Notes: generated by a model not told the origin, from the sequence alone. Shown: positions 43,528 through 52,162, numbered from the stretch's first letter. The stretch: 64,000 nt of DNA from Streptomyces sp. NBC_00582 (GCF_036345155.1 NZ_CP107772.1:9734001-9798000); one strand, 5' to 3'. Program-made: numbers and translations.

Positions 43528-44571
43528 ATGAAGGCGATCGTTTACCGCGACAACGGCGGCCCGGAGGTTCTCCGGCTCGTCGACCGTGACCTGCCCGCGC
43601 CCGGCCCCGGCGAGGTACGGGTCCGGGTCGCCGTGTCCGGGGTCAACCCGACCGACTGGCAGGCCCGCCACGGCGCCGACCACCCCAAGCGCTTCCCCGA
43701 GGTCACCCCGCACCTCGACGGCGCCGGCACGATCGACGCCGTGGGCGAGGGGGTCGACCGGAGCCGGGTCGGCCAGCGGGTCTGGGTGTTCATGGCCGCG
43801 GCCGGACGGCCCACCGGTACCGCCGCCGAGGCCACCGTCGTGCCCGCCGAACGCGCCGTACCCCTGCCCGACGACGCCGGCTTCGACGTGGGCGCGTCGC
43901 TGGGCGTCCCCGCGCTCACCGCCCACCGCGCGCTGACCGTCGCCGAGGACGGGCCCCGCCGTCTGCGGCCCGGGGCACTCGACGGGGCCGCGGTGCTCGT
44001 CGCGGGCGGGGCCGGGGCGGTCGGCCACGCGGCGATCCAGCTCGCCCGGTGGGCCGGCGCCACCGTGATCAGCACGGTCAGCGGCCCCCGCAAGGCCCGG
44101 CTCGCCACCGCTGCCGGGGCCCACCACGTGGTCGACTACCGTGAGGGTGACCCGGCCGCCGAGATCCGCGCAATCGCCCCGGACGGCGTCGACCTCGTCG
44201 CCGAGGTCGCCCTGGGCGCGAACCTCGTGCTGGACCTGGCCGTACTGCGGACCCGCGGCACGATCTCGACGTACGCCAACCTCGGCGGCAAGCCGGTCGA
44301 ACTGGACGTACTGCGGAACATGGTGCTGAACACCCGCCTGCAGTTCCTCGTCCTGTACACGGCCGGACCGCAGGTGCTCGGCGCCGCCGCCGAGGACGTC
44401 GCCGCCGCGGTCCGCGACGGCGCCCTGCCGGTCGGGGAGGAGCACGGCCTCCCGCTGGTCCGCTTTCCGCTCGAAGCCACCGCCGACGCGCACCGGGCGG
44501 TGGAGGGCGGCACCGTCGGCAAGGTGCTGGTGGACATCCCCACGGTTAAGCATGGAAGTTGCGGTGCTTGA
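43528..44571 (+). CDS. Zeta-crystallin-type NADPH:quinone oxidoreductase
   Basis: A 347-residue medium-chain reductase: MKAIVYRDNGGPEVLRLVDR, GVNPTDWQARHGAD, then the Rossmann fold with VLVAGGAGAVGHAAIQLARW and ATVISTVSGPRKARLATAAG. There are no zinc-binding cysteines. It ends HRAVEGGTVGKVLVDIP. It would reduce quinones or enones with NADPH. The ATG at 43528 follows CCAAGGACGG; 114 bases separate it from the aldo/keto reductase, with no terminator visible, so it is probably the third gene of the TetR operon. Confidence 0.88.
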   Translation: MKAIVYRDNGGPEVLRLVDRDLPAPGPGEVRVRVAVSGVNPTDWQARHGADHPKRFPEVTPHLDGAGTIDAVGEGVDRSRVGQRVWVFMAAAGRPTGTAAEATVVPAERAVPLPDDAGFDVGASLGVPALTAHRALTVAEDGPRRLRPGALDGAAVLVAGGAGAVGHAAIQLARWAGATVISTVSGPRKARLATAAGAHHVVDYREGDPAAEIRAIAPDGVDLVAEVALGANLVLDLAVLRTRGTISTYANLGGKPVELDVLRNMVLNTRLQFLVLYTAGPQVLGAAAEDVAAAVRDGALPVGEEHGLPLVRFPLEATADAHRAVEGGTVGKVLVDIPTVKHGSCGA

Positions 44572-44585
44572 GCGGGGACAGGCGA

Positions 44586-44768
44586 AAGATGCCTCAGGAG
44601 GGCGGCCGCGGCGATCGTCTTGAACACCGAGCAGATCGGGAAGAGCTCGTCCGCGCGATGTGTGAGGGCGCGTCCGGTGGCGGTGTCGTGGGCGACCCCC
44701 CGACGGGTGCCGTACTCCCGCTCCAACCGGGCGAGTTGGGCGGCCTCATGCCTGGCACACCGGAGCAA
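44586..44768 (-). pseudogene. Class A beta-lactamase, N-terminal remnant
   Basis: About 61 codons on the minus strand read LARLEREYGTRRGVAHDTA, RADELFPICSVFKTIAAAAL and LRH. PICSVFKT holds the SxxK active-site serine and lysine of class A enzymes, and the preceding part is the usual first strand. Everything after the first catalytic helix is missing; the frame continues into the quinone reductase's antisense. The signal peptide is missing as well. A clear relic of a beta-lactamase gene. Confidence 0.8.
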
Positions 44769-44770
44769 CC

Positions 44771-44805
44771 AGGGCCTGCCCGGCGGAACGTGCCGGACAG
44801 GCCCT
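44771..44805. terminator. Strong hairpin, likely terminator of the DUF1062 gene
   Basis: AGGGCCTGCCCGGC (44771-44784) and GCCGGACAGGCCCT (44792-44805) pair over 14 positions with one mismatch and a seven-base loop. It lies 14 bases past the stop of the minus-strand DUF1062 gene. Confidence 0.7.
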
Positions 44806-44819
44806 TGGTCCCGGCGGGC

Positions 44820-45368
44820 TCAGCGCTTGAGCGTGAAGGTGAAGTCGCCCGAGAGCCTGCCGCTCAGCCGGACCGCCGAAACGAGCTTGCCTTCCGTGAT
44901 CAGTCTCTCGACCGTGGCCCGTGAGAGACCGCAGCCTTCGGCGATCAGTCGTGCCGGCCGGACCGGGATCCGTGCGGCGAAGTGCACCGAGACGTCGATC
45001 ACCTCGCGGTCCAGGTGCTCCGTTCCGCCGGTGTCGAGACGCCAGGCGTCGTCCCAGTCGAGTGCGACGCGATTACGGCGCTGCACGCCCGGATCCTGGA
45101 GCAGTGCTGCCGTCAGGCCGAGGTCGTTGTCATGCAGCCGGTCCAGCAGCTCGGGACGTACGGAGCGCACAGGCGTCCGCTCCAGGAGCGTGAGCTTCGC
45201 CGTCTCCCCGCACCCGGTGCAGAGCACGAGGAGCCAGGCGTCGATGAGCTTGTGGTTCGCGTTGACGCGGAATTTGCCGCTTGAGCGGAAGCGCCGGGAC
45301 GCGCACGTGGAGCAACGGCGCATGACGAGCGGCAGGCAGGTGGGCATGACCACCCAGTTGGTGAGCAC
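44820..45368 (-). CDS. DUF1062 domain-containing protein
   Basis: A 182-residue protein. The N-terminal part has RRCSTCASRRFRSSGKFRVN and NHKLIDAWLLVLCTGCGETA, giving two CxxC pairs that probably bind zinc; these define DUF1062. The second half contains RIPVRPARLIAEGCGLSRAT and VERLITEGKLVSAV, which resembles a helix-turn-helix or S4-like module. It may be a small nucleic-acid-binding protein. GTG 45368 was taken as start because VVMPTCLPLV is part of the family; ATG 45347 is the alternative. Confidence 0.8.
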   Translation of the reverse strand: MLTNWVVMPTCLPLVMRRCSTCASRRFRSSGKFRVNANHKLIDAWLLVLCTGCGETAKLTLLERTPVRSVRPELLDRLHDNDLGLTAALLQDPGVQRRNRVALDWDDAWRLDTGGTEHLDREVIDVSVHFAARIPVRPARLIAEGCGLSRATVERLITEGKLVSAVRLSGRLSGDFTFTLKR

Positions 45369-45607
45369 AGGAGTACACCGGTTTCAGTGAGAAGTCCGCA
45401 GCAAAAAGAGGCGCGGCGCACAGGCGCGACGCGCGACGATTCAGCGCTCGGGAGGTCTCACAGGGTGTACAACGGCACGTCCTTGATCAGACGACTTGGG
45501 TCCGCAGCAAGGTAATGGTGCACAGTGGCGGTGTACCACTGGTTTTCGAGCCCGCCGAGTCAGCGGGGGTGGGGGACAGGGGATGCTTGCGGAAAGGTTC
45601 GGGCCGC

Positions 45608-46243
45608 ATGGCTGAGCGGGCCGTGGTGCGCCGGATGGGTGCCGCCGGTATGTCTCTGGCCGTGCTCGGGGTCGCGGCGGGACAGGCCGCAGCTGAGCCG
45701 TCCCCGCCGGCCGCCTACACCCCTGTCACCGAAACGGTGAGGGGCAGGGTGGGGGACACCGTCGTGGTCCGGCTCGGTGTGGCGAACCTGGGCCCCGGTT
45801 CCCCCGACGGCGGAGCCCTTGGAACCTTCGCGGTGGTGCCCCCGGCCGGGACCACGATCACGTCCATTCCCTGGGAAGGGGACGACGACGATCGGCGGTA
45901 CTCCTGCCGGCCGCCGCAGGACGAGGACAACTCCTTCTTCTTGTGCGACCTCTCGGAGTGGAGCGCCCCGCGGCCCGGGGCCCCGGTCACGATCGGTTTC
46001 CACATCCGTATCGACAAGCGGATCCCCGGCGCCAAGGGCTCCCTCACCGTGTACGGTCCGAACGACCCCGTGCCCGGCAACGACAGGGACACCATCTCGG
46101 TGGAGGCCGCACCCGCGCCGTTCTGGCGGTGGCAGGAGCCGCTCTCGCCCGGGCAGCACTGGGCGCTGGCGGCGGGGGCGCTGGCCTTCGTGGCCTCGGC
46201 GGGCAGATGGTTCGTCAAGAAGCGTCGGCGGGAGGCGTCGTAG
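45608..46243 (+). CDS. Secreted, C-terminally membrane-anchored protein with a DUF11-like domain
   Basis: A 211-residue protein: signal peptide (AAGMSLAVLGVAAGQAAAEP), an Ig-like beta domain (VRGRVGDTVVVRLGVANLGP, PPAGTTITSIPWEG, GFHIRIDKRIPGAKGSLTVY, NDPVPGNDRDTISVEA) and a C-terminal helix (WALAAGALAFVASAGRWFVK) with a KKRRRE stop-transfer tail. The domain is nearly the same in order and motifs as the C-terminal domain of the 481-residue protein at 62214-63659, so the two are paralogues. It is probably anchored on the outer face of the membrane. ATG 45608; no partner genes. Confidence 0.75.
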   Translation: MAERAVVRRMGAAGMSLAVLGVAAGQAAAEPSPPAAYTPVTETVRGRVGDTVVVRLGVANLGPGSPDGGALGTFAVVPPAGTTITSIPWEGDDDDRRYSCRPPQDEDNSFFLCDLSEWSAPRPGAPVTIGFHIRIDKRIPGAKGSLTVYGPNDPVPGNDRDTISVEAAPAPFWRWQEPLSPGQHWALAAGALAFVASAGRWFVKKRRREAS

Positions 46244-46292
46244 AACCTCCGTCGTGAAACCTCGGTCGTTTACGGCCTCGGTCGTCAGGACC

Positions 46293-46860
46293 TCAGTCCC
46301 GCAGCAGGGCGAGCTGGTGCTCGACGGCCTCGGTGAGCCGCTCCTCGTCGTCGGTGGCGAGGAGGTCGAGCAGGGCGCCTCGCAGGACGGCCAGGGCCAG
46401 GGTGCGGCGGGCGCCACCGTCCTGGCCGTCACGTTCGGCCGGCGGCTGGCAGTCGGCCAGGACGTCGAGCCAACTCTCCACCGTGGCACGGGCGAAACCG
46501 GCCCAGGGCCCGTCGGGCTCGACCAGGGACCGCGTGTACGCCTCCGCCCACAGCCGCAGCAGTGGCCGGTGCTCCTTCGCCGCGAGCCACGCCCAGACCC
46601 GCTCGACGGCCGGGACCAGCCCGGCGGGGAGATCGGGCTGCCGGGCCCGGTCCAGGAGCGCCGGCTCGTCCGTGCGGGCACGTGCCAGCAGCGCCCGCAC
46701 CAGGCCGTCCTTGCTTCCGAAGAGGAAGAGCGGGCCCCGGGCTGGAGCCGATCGCCTCGGCCAGCGGCCGCAGTGACATGTCGGTCAGGCCGTGGGCGAG
46801 GGCGTACTGGTACGCCGCCTCCAGCAGCTCGGTCTGCCGGGCGGAGGGGGTTGGCGCTTC
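46293..46860 (-). pseudogene. TetR-family regulator, frameshifted
   Basis: In one frame TPSARQTELLEAAYQYALAH and GLTDMSLRPLAEAIGSSPG gives the N-terminal helix-turn-helix; near 46740 the frame changes and continues as LFLFGSKDGLVRALLARARTD, DRARQPDLPAGLVPAVERVW and the ligand domain to 46293. One extra C in GGGGCCCG explains the shift. No ATG precedes the first part; TTG at 46893 is possible but overlaps the divergent AraC-type gene. May be functional if the extra base is an error. Confidence 0.75.
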
Positions 46861-46870
46861 CTCGGGTGGG

Positions 46871-47900
46871 GTGATTCCCCGGCTCGACTTCAACCCGCCC
46901 GAGGAACGGGTCCCCGGCTTCGAGATCGTCGACCTGGCGACCCTGCACGAGCGGCGCCGGCGTCGGCGCAGTCTGCCCCACGCGGTCCACCGGGTGGACT
47001 TCCACACCCTCACGCTGGTCACGGAGGGAATGGGGAGAGCACACGATCGACTTCGTGACGCATCCCTGCCGCCCGGGGACCCTGGTGTGGATCCGGCCGG
47101 GACAGGTGCAGCGTTTCGCCGGCCCCGGCACCACCAACGGCACACACCTCCTCTTCACGCCCTCCTTCCCGCCACGCTTCAGCAGTGCGGAGCGGTTGGT
47201 GAAGGAGTGGTACGGCCCCGTGTACTGGCAGCTCGGTACGAGCCCCGAATTCGCCGCCCTCTCCACCTTGTTGGGGCAGATGCGGGCCGAGTGCGACCGC
47301 GCCGATCAGGCGGTGTCGGCGGAGATCCTTCAACTCCTGCTGGCCACCGTGCTGTTGCGGATCGACCGGCTGCCGGATCCTGAGGGCGGCGGCACCCCGC
47401 ACACGGGCGGCGGGGTCTACGCCCACTTCCGCGCCGAGCTGGAACGCTCGTACGCCACCACCCGGCGCGCCGCCGACTACGCCGACCGGCTCGGCTACAC
47501 CGTCAAGACCCTCACCCGCGCCTGCACGGCCGCCACCGGGCAGCCCGTCAAGCACGTCATCGACGGCCGTGTCGCTCTGGAGGCCAGGCGACGGCTCGCG
47601 CACACCGACGAACCGGTGGCCACCATCGCCCGCCGCCTCGGGTTCCCCGAACCCACCGACTTCGGCAAGTTCTTCACCCGCCACACGGGCACCACACCGG
47701 GCGCCTTCCGCAGGCCCAACAGCGCACCTGAGAGGACGCCGTCGGGCCCTCAGCCGGAGATCTTCAGCACGGCCCGGAAGTGGGTCTCGGCGGCCATTGT
47801 TCGGTCGTACGCCTCGCGGGCCCGGTCGAGAGGGCAGACCTCGACCAGGGGCGGACGTTCGGCGAGGGCGCTGCACTTCACGGCGGCCTCCAGCGCGTGA
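46871..47900 (+). pseudogene. AraC-family regulator, frameshifted
   Basis: From GTG 46871 the frame reads IPRLDFNPPEERVPGFEIVD and VDFHTLTLVTEG, the cupin-like AraC N-terminus. Near 47033 it shifts and continues as HTIDFVTHPCRPGTLVWIRP, through GVYAHFRAELERSYATTRRA and the two helix-turn-helix motifs (DYADRLGYTVKTLTRACTAA, PVATIARRLGFPEPTDFGKF). Homology ends about 47720 (PGAFRR), after which the frame runs through an antisense dehydrogenase remnant to 47900. One extra base explains the shift. It is head-to-head with the frameshifted TetR gene. Confidence 0.8.
47750..47881 (-). pseudogene. Zinc-type alcohol dehydrogenase, C-terminal remnant
   Basis: Minus-strand codons read ALAERPPLVEVCPLDRAREA then YDRTMAAETHFRAVLKISG and stop at 47750. 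This is the C-terminal strand-helix-strand end of medium-chain dehydrogenases. Nothing recognisable of the rest remains upstream, apart from a short open stretch (VIAFVQRLRAPAHLYITDV) up to about 47960 in another frame. A relic lying under the run-out of the AraC gene. Confidence 0.65.
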
Positions 47901-48011
47901 CGTCGGTGATGTACAGGTGGGCAGGGGCCCTCAGACGCTGAACGAAGGCGATCACCGACCCGTCGTCCCGCGCTCGCCGTGTCCGCAATGCAAGACCTGT
48001 CCGGGAAGTTA

Positions 48012-48041
48012 TTGACCAACGCGGTGGGCGTCTGCTGAACT
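48012..48041 (+). promoter_or_regulatory. Candidate promoter of the sulfonate operon
   Basis: TTGACC (48012-48017) and TGAACT (48036-48041) are 18 bases apart. The -35 matches well, the -10 moderately. Transcription would start close to 48048, so the leader peptide (ATG 48049) could be on a leaderless transcript, consistent with the lack of a good RBS before it. Confidence 0.45.
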
Positions 48042-48048
48042 CCCGTCC

Positions 48049-48126
48049 ATGAACCCGCGCGTGGACCTGACCCGGCGGCGCCACATCGATCTGGCGCACG
48101 TCTCCAGCGCGTTTTGTTGTCGCTGA
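48049..48126 (+). CDS. Cysteine-rich leader peptide (RRRHIDL type) of the sulfonate operon
   Basis: A 25-codon ORF: MNPRVDLTRRRHIDLAHVSS then AFCCR and TGA. It shares RRRHIDL with the leader at 18741-18857 and ends in two adjacent cysteines, both TGT, preceded by a TTT Phe codon; these codons are rare here. Stalling at Cys-Cys under cysteine shortage would put the ribosome about 65 bases before the hairpin cluster at 48184-48237. The taurine-dioxygenase-type gene starts 357 bases downstream. Confidence 0.85.
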   Translation: MNPRVDLTRRRHIDLAHVSSAFCCR

Positions 48127-48183
48127 GCCGGCACGTGGTCCCCGGCGGCAGCCGGTGTGCGCCGACGGCGCGCGCCGGTCAGA

Positions 48184-48237
48184 GGCGGTAGGAAGCCGCC
48201 CGCACCGCGACGCCTCCCCGCGGGATCGTCGTTTTTT
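48184..48237 (+). terminator. Possible attenuator: competing hairpins followed by T6
   Basis: CGACG (48208-48212) pairs with CGTCG (48227-48231) directly before TTTTTT (48232-48237), an exceptional T-run for this genome, forming an intrinsic-terminator-like structure. Two other stems overlap it: GGCGG/CCGCC (48184-48188 with 48196-48200) and CCCGC/GCGGG (48199-48203 with 48220-48224). They cannot all form at once, which is how attenuators work. The outer stem is short, and no folding was computed. The rest of 48127-48483 holds more GC hairpins (for instance GCGCC-GAC-GGCGC) and no gene. Confidence 0.5.
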
Positions 48238-48483
48238 CCACCCTCTGAGGGCTCTCCGCCTCCTCTCCTTCTCCGCATGAGCCGGGAGCCCGTCCGCGCA
48301 CGCCGACACGGTCGCTGAGAACGCGGCCGCAGCGGTCGCGCGACCACGCGCTCGCTTCTCCGGCCTCGCCAACCCGCGTTCCCCGTGCGGTCGTTCACGC
48401 CTGCGCGGCACCAGCCCATTCACCCCGACTCCCCGATCCCCAGCACCCTTCGGTGCGCCCGTCCGTCCGGGAGGGACCCCCTC

Positions 48484-49380
48484 ATGCCTCCGTCCATCCG
48501 TAAGCTCACCGGCCGCATCGGCGCGGTCGTCGAGGGCGTCGACCTCACGGCACCGCCCGACCCCTCGACGGTCACGGCGCTCCGGGACGCCCTCAACGAG
48601 CACAAGGCGATCGTCTTCGACGACGTGCGGCTCGACAACGCCGGCCAGGAGCGCGTGGCCGGCTGGTTCGGCGAGCCGACGACCGCTCATCCGAATGTGC
48701 CCGCCGTCGACGGCACGACGAACGTACTCGCCGTCGACAGCGACACCTCCAAGGCCAACGAGTGGCACACGGACGTCACGTTCGTGGTCAACCCGCCGCA
48801 GCTCACCACGCTCCGGTCCATCGTGACGACGCCCTACGGCGGTGAGACGCTCGTCGCCAACGCCGCCGCGGCCTACCGTGACCTGCCCGAACCGCTGCGC
48901 GCCCTCGCGGACACCCTGCGCGTCGTGCACACCAACCAGTACGACTACGCGCGCCCCGAGGCCACCTCCGCCGCACGGGCGGAGTACGACCGCGTCTTCG
49001 TCTCGACGCCCTACGAGGCCGAGCACCCGGTCGTACGGGTGCACCCCCTGACGGGTGAACGCGGGCTGTTCATCGGCGGGTTCGCTCACCGCGTCGTCGG
49101 CCTGTCGGGCAGCGAGTCGGCGGATCTGCTGCGCATCCTGCAGTCGTACGTGACCCGCCCCGAGAACATCCTGCGCTGGACCTGGTCCCCGAACCAGTTG
49201 CTGATCTTCGACAACCGGATCACCCAGCACTACGGGGTGGACAACTACGACGACCACCCGCGCCGCCTGAACCGGGTGACGATCGCCGGAGAGGTGCCGG
49301 TGGGCGTCGACGGACGCCGCAGCGAGCAACTTCTCGGCGACGCCTCGCACTACACGAGTGTGCTGGAGGCTGCGGCATGA
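48484..49380 (+). CDS. TauD/TfdA-type 2-oxoglutarate dioxygenase (alkylsulfonate or sulfate ester)
   Basis: A 298-residue Fe(II)/2OG dioxygenase: TGRIGAVVEGVDLTAPPDPS, HKAIVFDDVRLDNAGQERVA, the iron ligands in NEWHTDVTFVVNPPQLTTL (His-x-Asp) and ITQHYGVDNYDDHPRRLNRV (distal His and cosubstrate Arg). TauD-type enzymes hydroxylate taurine, alkylsulfonates or sulfate esters so that sulfite or sulfate is released. It is the first gene after the cysteine leader and overlaps the permease gene, so sulfur scavenging is the likely role. Exact substrate unknown. Confidence 0.9.
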   Translation: MPPSIRKLTGRIGAVVEGVDLTAPPDPSTVTALRDALNEHKAIVFDDVRLDNAGQERVAGWFGEPTTAHPNVPAVDGTTNVLAVDSDTSKANEWHTDVTFVVNPPQLTTLRSIVTTPYGGETLVANAAAAYRDLPEPLRALADTLRVVHTNQYDYARPEATSAARAEYDRVFVSTPYEAEHPVVRVHPLTGERGLFIGGFAHRVVGLSGSESADLLRILQSYVTRPENILRWTWSPNQLLIFDNRITQHYGVDNYDDHPRRLNRVTIAGEVPVGVDGRRSEQLLGDASHYTSVLEAAA

Positions 49381-50270
49381 CCGAGATCGGCCTCAAGGCG
49401 CCGGCCCTCGCCAAGGGCCAGGACACCGGGACGGCGCGCGTGCGGGAGCGCGAGGTGTTCCTGCCGCGCGACGCCCGCCGCCGGACGCGGTTCAGCACGC
49501 TCCGTGAGCGACTTCGCTGGCCGCTGGGCATCTACACGACACCGGTCCTGATTCTCGTCGTCTGGGAGGCACTCGCCCGGGCGGGAGCGGTGTCGAAGAC
49601 CTACGCTCCGGCGCCGACCTCGATCGTGAAGTCCGCCGCCGACCTGTGGCAGCAGGGCGTCCTCGGCCCCGACCTGGCCATCTCGCTGCAGCGGGCGGGC
49701 ATCGGTCTGGCGATCGGTCTGACGGTGGGCATCGTCGCCGGGGTGCTCGGCGGTCTGCTGCGCAGCGGTGAGTACCTCTTCAACGGCGTCGTCCAGGTGC
49801 TCAACACGATTCCCCTGCTGGCGGTGTTGCCGCTGATGATCGTGTGGTTCGGCATCGACGAACTCACGAAGGTACTGCTGATCTCCTTCGGAGCCGGCGT
49901 CCCGATGTACCTCAACCTGTTCGCCGCGATCCGGGGCGTCGACCAGCGGCTGATCGAGATGACCCGCACGACGGGCGCGGGCACATGGCGCCTGGTGACG
50001 CGCGTCCTGGTGCCCGGCGCCCTGCCGGGGTTCCTGGTCGGCCTGCGGTTCTCTCTCGCGTACAGCGTCCTGGGCCTCGTCGCTGCCGAAACGGTCAACG
50101 CGGACAAGGGACTCGGCTTTCTCATCACTCAAGGGCAGACGTATCTCCAGACCAACCAGGTCTTCGTGGGGCTGGTGATCTATTCGCTCCTCGGTCTGCT
50201 CGCCGACCAGTTCGTCCGGGTTCTCGAGCGGGTGCTGCTGCGGTGGCGACCCAGTTATGAGGCGTCATGA
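49377..50270 (+). CDS. Sulfonate-type ABC transporter permease (SsuC-like)
   Basis: A 297-residue inner-membrane permease with a basic cytoplasmic N-terminus and six hydrophobic helices. Blocks: YAPAPTSIVKSAADLWQQG, the helix AGIGLAIGLTVGIVAGVLGG, PLLAVLPLMIVWFGIDELTK and the EAA-type loop RGVDQRLIEMTRTTGAGTWR. These are typical of the SsuC/TauC family. ATG 49377 overlaps the dioxygenase stop, and its own stop overlaps the ATP-binding gene (ATGA). Confidence 0.9.
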   Translation: MTEIGLKAPALAKGQDTGTARVREREVFLPRDARRRTRFSTLRERLRWPLGIYTTPVLILVVWEALARAGAVSKTYAPAPTSIVKSAADLWQQGVLGPDLAISLQRAGIGLAIGLTVGIVAGVLGGLLRSGEYLFNGVVQVLNTIPLLAVLPLMIVWFGIDELTKVLLISFGAGVPMYLNLFAAIRGVDQRLIEMTRTTGAGTWRLVTRVLVPGALPGFLVGLRFSLAYSVLGLVAAETVNADKGLGFLITQGQTYLQTNQVFVGLVIYSLLGLLADQFVRVLERVLLRWRPSYEAS

Positions 50271-50998
50271 GCAGCGCAGTCACGACCGAGCCCCGTCGGC
50301 AGACCGGCGTCGTCGTGGAGCAGGTGGTCCGCCGGTTCGGCGAGCGGGCGGTGCTCGACCACCTCGATCTCACCATCGCCGACGAGGAGTTGGTGATCCT
50401 GCTCGGCCCCTCCGGCTGCGGCAAGAGCACCCTCCTGCGCCTCCTCGCCGGACTGGACCGGCCCGACGCGGGACGCGTGGAGGTCCCGGCCCGACGGGCG
50501 ATCGTCTTCCAGGCCGACCGTCTGCTGCCGTGGCAGCGCGTCCTGCGCAACGTCACGCTCGGGCTGCACGGGGCCGACGCGGAACAGCGCGCCCGCGACG
50601 TGCTCGCCGAGGTCGGACTCTCGGGCCGCGAGAAGGCATGGCCCAAGGAACTCTCCGGTGGCGAGGCCCAGCGGGTGTCCCTCGCCCGGGCCCTGGTCTC
50701 GGAGCCCGAACTCGTGCTCCTGGACGAGCCGTTCGCGGCCCTCGACGCGATCACCCGACTGCGTATGCACGACCTCGTACGGGCGCTGCGGACCAAGCAC
50801 CACGCCGCCATGCTGCTCGTCACCCACGACGTCGACGAGGCGATCGCCCTGGCCGACCGCGTCGTCGTCATGAGCAACGGCCGCATCGGCGCCTCGCACG
50901 ACGTCCGCCTCTCCGCCGCCGACCGTGAAGCGAGCGTCGCCCGCGAGGAACTCCGCGCCCGGCTCCTGGAAGACCTCGGCCTCGCAGGCCAGCACTGA
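50267..50998 (+). CDS. Sulfonate-type ABC transporter ATP-binding protein (SsuB-like)
   Basis: A 243-residue single-domain ABC ATPase: Walker A LLGPSGCGKSTLLRLLAGLD, Q-loop VFQADRLLPWQRVLRNV, signature LSGGEAQRVSLARALVSEPE, Walker B LVLLDEPFAALDAITRLRMH and switch His in LLVTHDVDEAIALADR. The LLPW segment after the Q-loop is characteristic of the nitrate/sulfonate/taurine subfamily. It drives the SsuC-like permease; overlap of four bases with that gene. Confidence 0.92.
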   Translation: MSSAVTTEPRRQTGVVVEQVVRRFGERAVLDHLDLTIADEELVILLGPSGCGKSTLLRLLAGLDRPDAGRVEVPARRAIVFQADRLLPWQRVLRNVTLGLHGADAEQRARDVLAEVGLSGREKAWPKELSGGEAQRVSLARALVSEPELVLLDEPFAALDAITRLRMHDLVRALRTKHHAAMLLVTHDVDEAIALADRVVVMSNGRIGASHDVRLSAADREASVAREELRARLLEDLGLAGQH

Positions 50999-51041
50999 CA
51001 CCCGAACACACTCACCCGGCACAGAAAGCACACGACATCCC

Positions 51042-52124
51042 ATGCGTAAGAGAAACACGCTCAAGAGAAACTCGCGCCAGAGGAACAGCAGAGTCATCGG
51101 CGCCGTCGGCCTGCTCGCCCTGGCGGGCACCCTCGTCGCCTGCGGATCGGAGTCGGACACCGCCGCGCCGCTGAGCAACGCCGCCGAGTCGAGCGACGCC
51201 AAGCACCCCGAGTGGAGCAAGTACACCTTCACCATCGGCGACAACGGCGGTGACGGCAGCGAGGCCCTCGCGAAGCTCACCGGCGTGTTCGACAACGCGT
51301 CCTACAAGGTCAAGTTCGCGCGCTTCACCTACGGCCCGCCGCTCGTGCAGGCCGCCGCGTCGGGCGACATCGACCTGGGCAGCGTCGGCGACGTACCGCC
51401 GATCACCGGGGCCGCGAAGGAGTACGGCTTCAAGATCGTCGCCGTGAACCGCTCGCTCACACCCGACCAGGCGGTGGAGAACATCATCGTGCCGAAGGGC
51501 TCCAAGCTGAGGACGGCCGCCGACCTCAAGGGCAAGAGGATCGCCGTGCCCCAGGGCAGTTCGGCCCACGGTCTCGCCCTGAACGCGCTGAAGAGCGTCG
51601 GCCTCACCCCCAAGGACGTGAAGCTGGTCTTCCTCGACCCGGCCGCCGGCGCGACGGCGTTCAACACCGGCAAGGTGGACGCCTGGTCGATCTGGAACCC
51701 GCAGTCGGCGATCGCGGTCAAGAACGGCGCGCGCATCCTGGTCAAGGGTCTCCCGCCGATCGACCAGACGAGCAGCTACTACGTGGCGAGCGACACGTCA
51801 CTGAAGGACAAGACCCGGCGTGCCGCTCTCACGGACGTCCTGAAAAGGCTCTCCCGGGAGTTCGCCTGGGCGGTCAAGAACCCCGACCAGTACGCCAAGG
51901 CGCTCTCGCAGGAGCAGGGCATCCCGTTGGCCGACGCCAAGGCGTCACTGGCCGCCTACTCCAACCGGGTGACACCGGTGGAGCAGTCCGACATCGAGCT
52001 GGAGCAGAAGCTCGCCGACGCCTTCCAGGAAGCGGGCCAGATCACCAAGAAGGTCGACGTCGCGTCGATCACCGACAACCTCCTCCCGGCCGGCTACGAC
52101 AGCTCCCGGCTGACGGTCGACTGA
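51042..52124 (+). CDS. Sulfonate-type ABC substrate-binding lipoprotein (SsuA-like)
   Basis: A 360-residue lipoprotein: a strongly basic N-terminus (MRKRNTLKRNSRQRNSR) and signal GLLALAGTLVACGSESDT with the lipobox cysteine. The mature protein fits SsuA/THI5-like binding proteins: FTYGPPLVQAAASGDIDLGS, VGDVPPITGAAKEYGFKIVA, IVPKGSKLRTAADLKGKRIA and VPQGSSAHGLALNALKSVGL. It delivers a sulfonate or similar organosulfur compound to the SsuBC-like pair, encoded 43 bases upstream. AGAAAGC is a weak RBS before ATG 51042. Confidence 0.9.
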   Translation: MRKRNTLKRNSRQRNSRVIGAVGLLALAGTLVACGSESDTAAPLSNAAESSDAKHPEWSKYTFTIGDNGGDGSEALAKLTGVFDNASYKVKFARFTYGPPLVQAAASGDIDLGSVGDVPPITGAAKEYGFKIVAVNRSLTPDQAVENIIVPKGSKLRTAADLKGKRIAVPQGSSAHGLALNALKSVGLTPKDVKLVFLDPAAGATAFNTGKVDAWSIWNPQSAIAVKNGARILVKGLPPIDQTSSYYVASDTSLKDKTRRAALTDVLKRLSREFAWAVKNPDQYAKALSQEQGIPLADAKASLAAYSNRVTPVEQSDIELEQKLADAFQEAGQITKKVDVASITDNLLPAGYDSSRLTVD

Positions 52125-52162
52125 GCCCCGCCGTCCACCTCGACACGTAAAGGAGAAAGACC

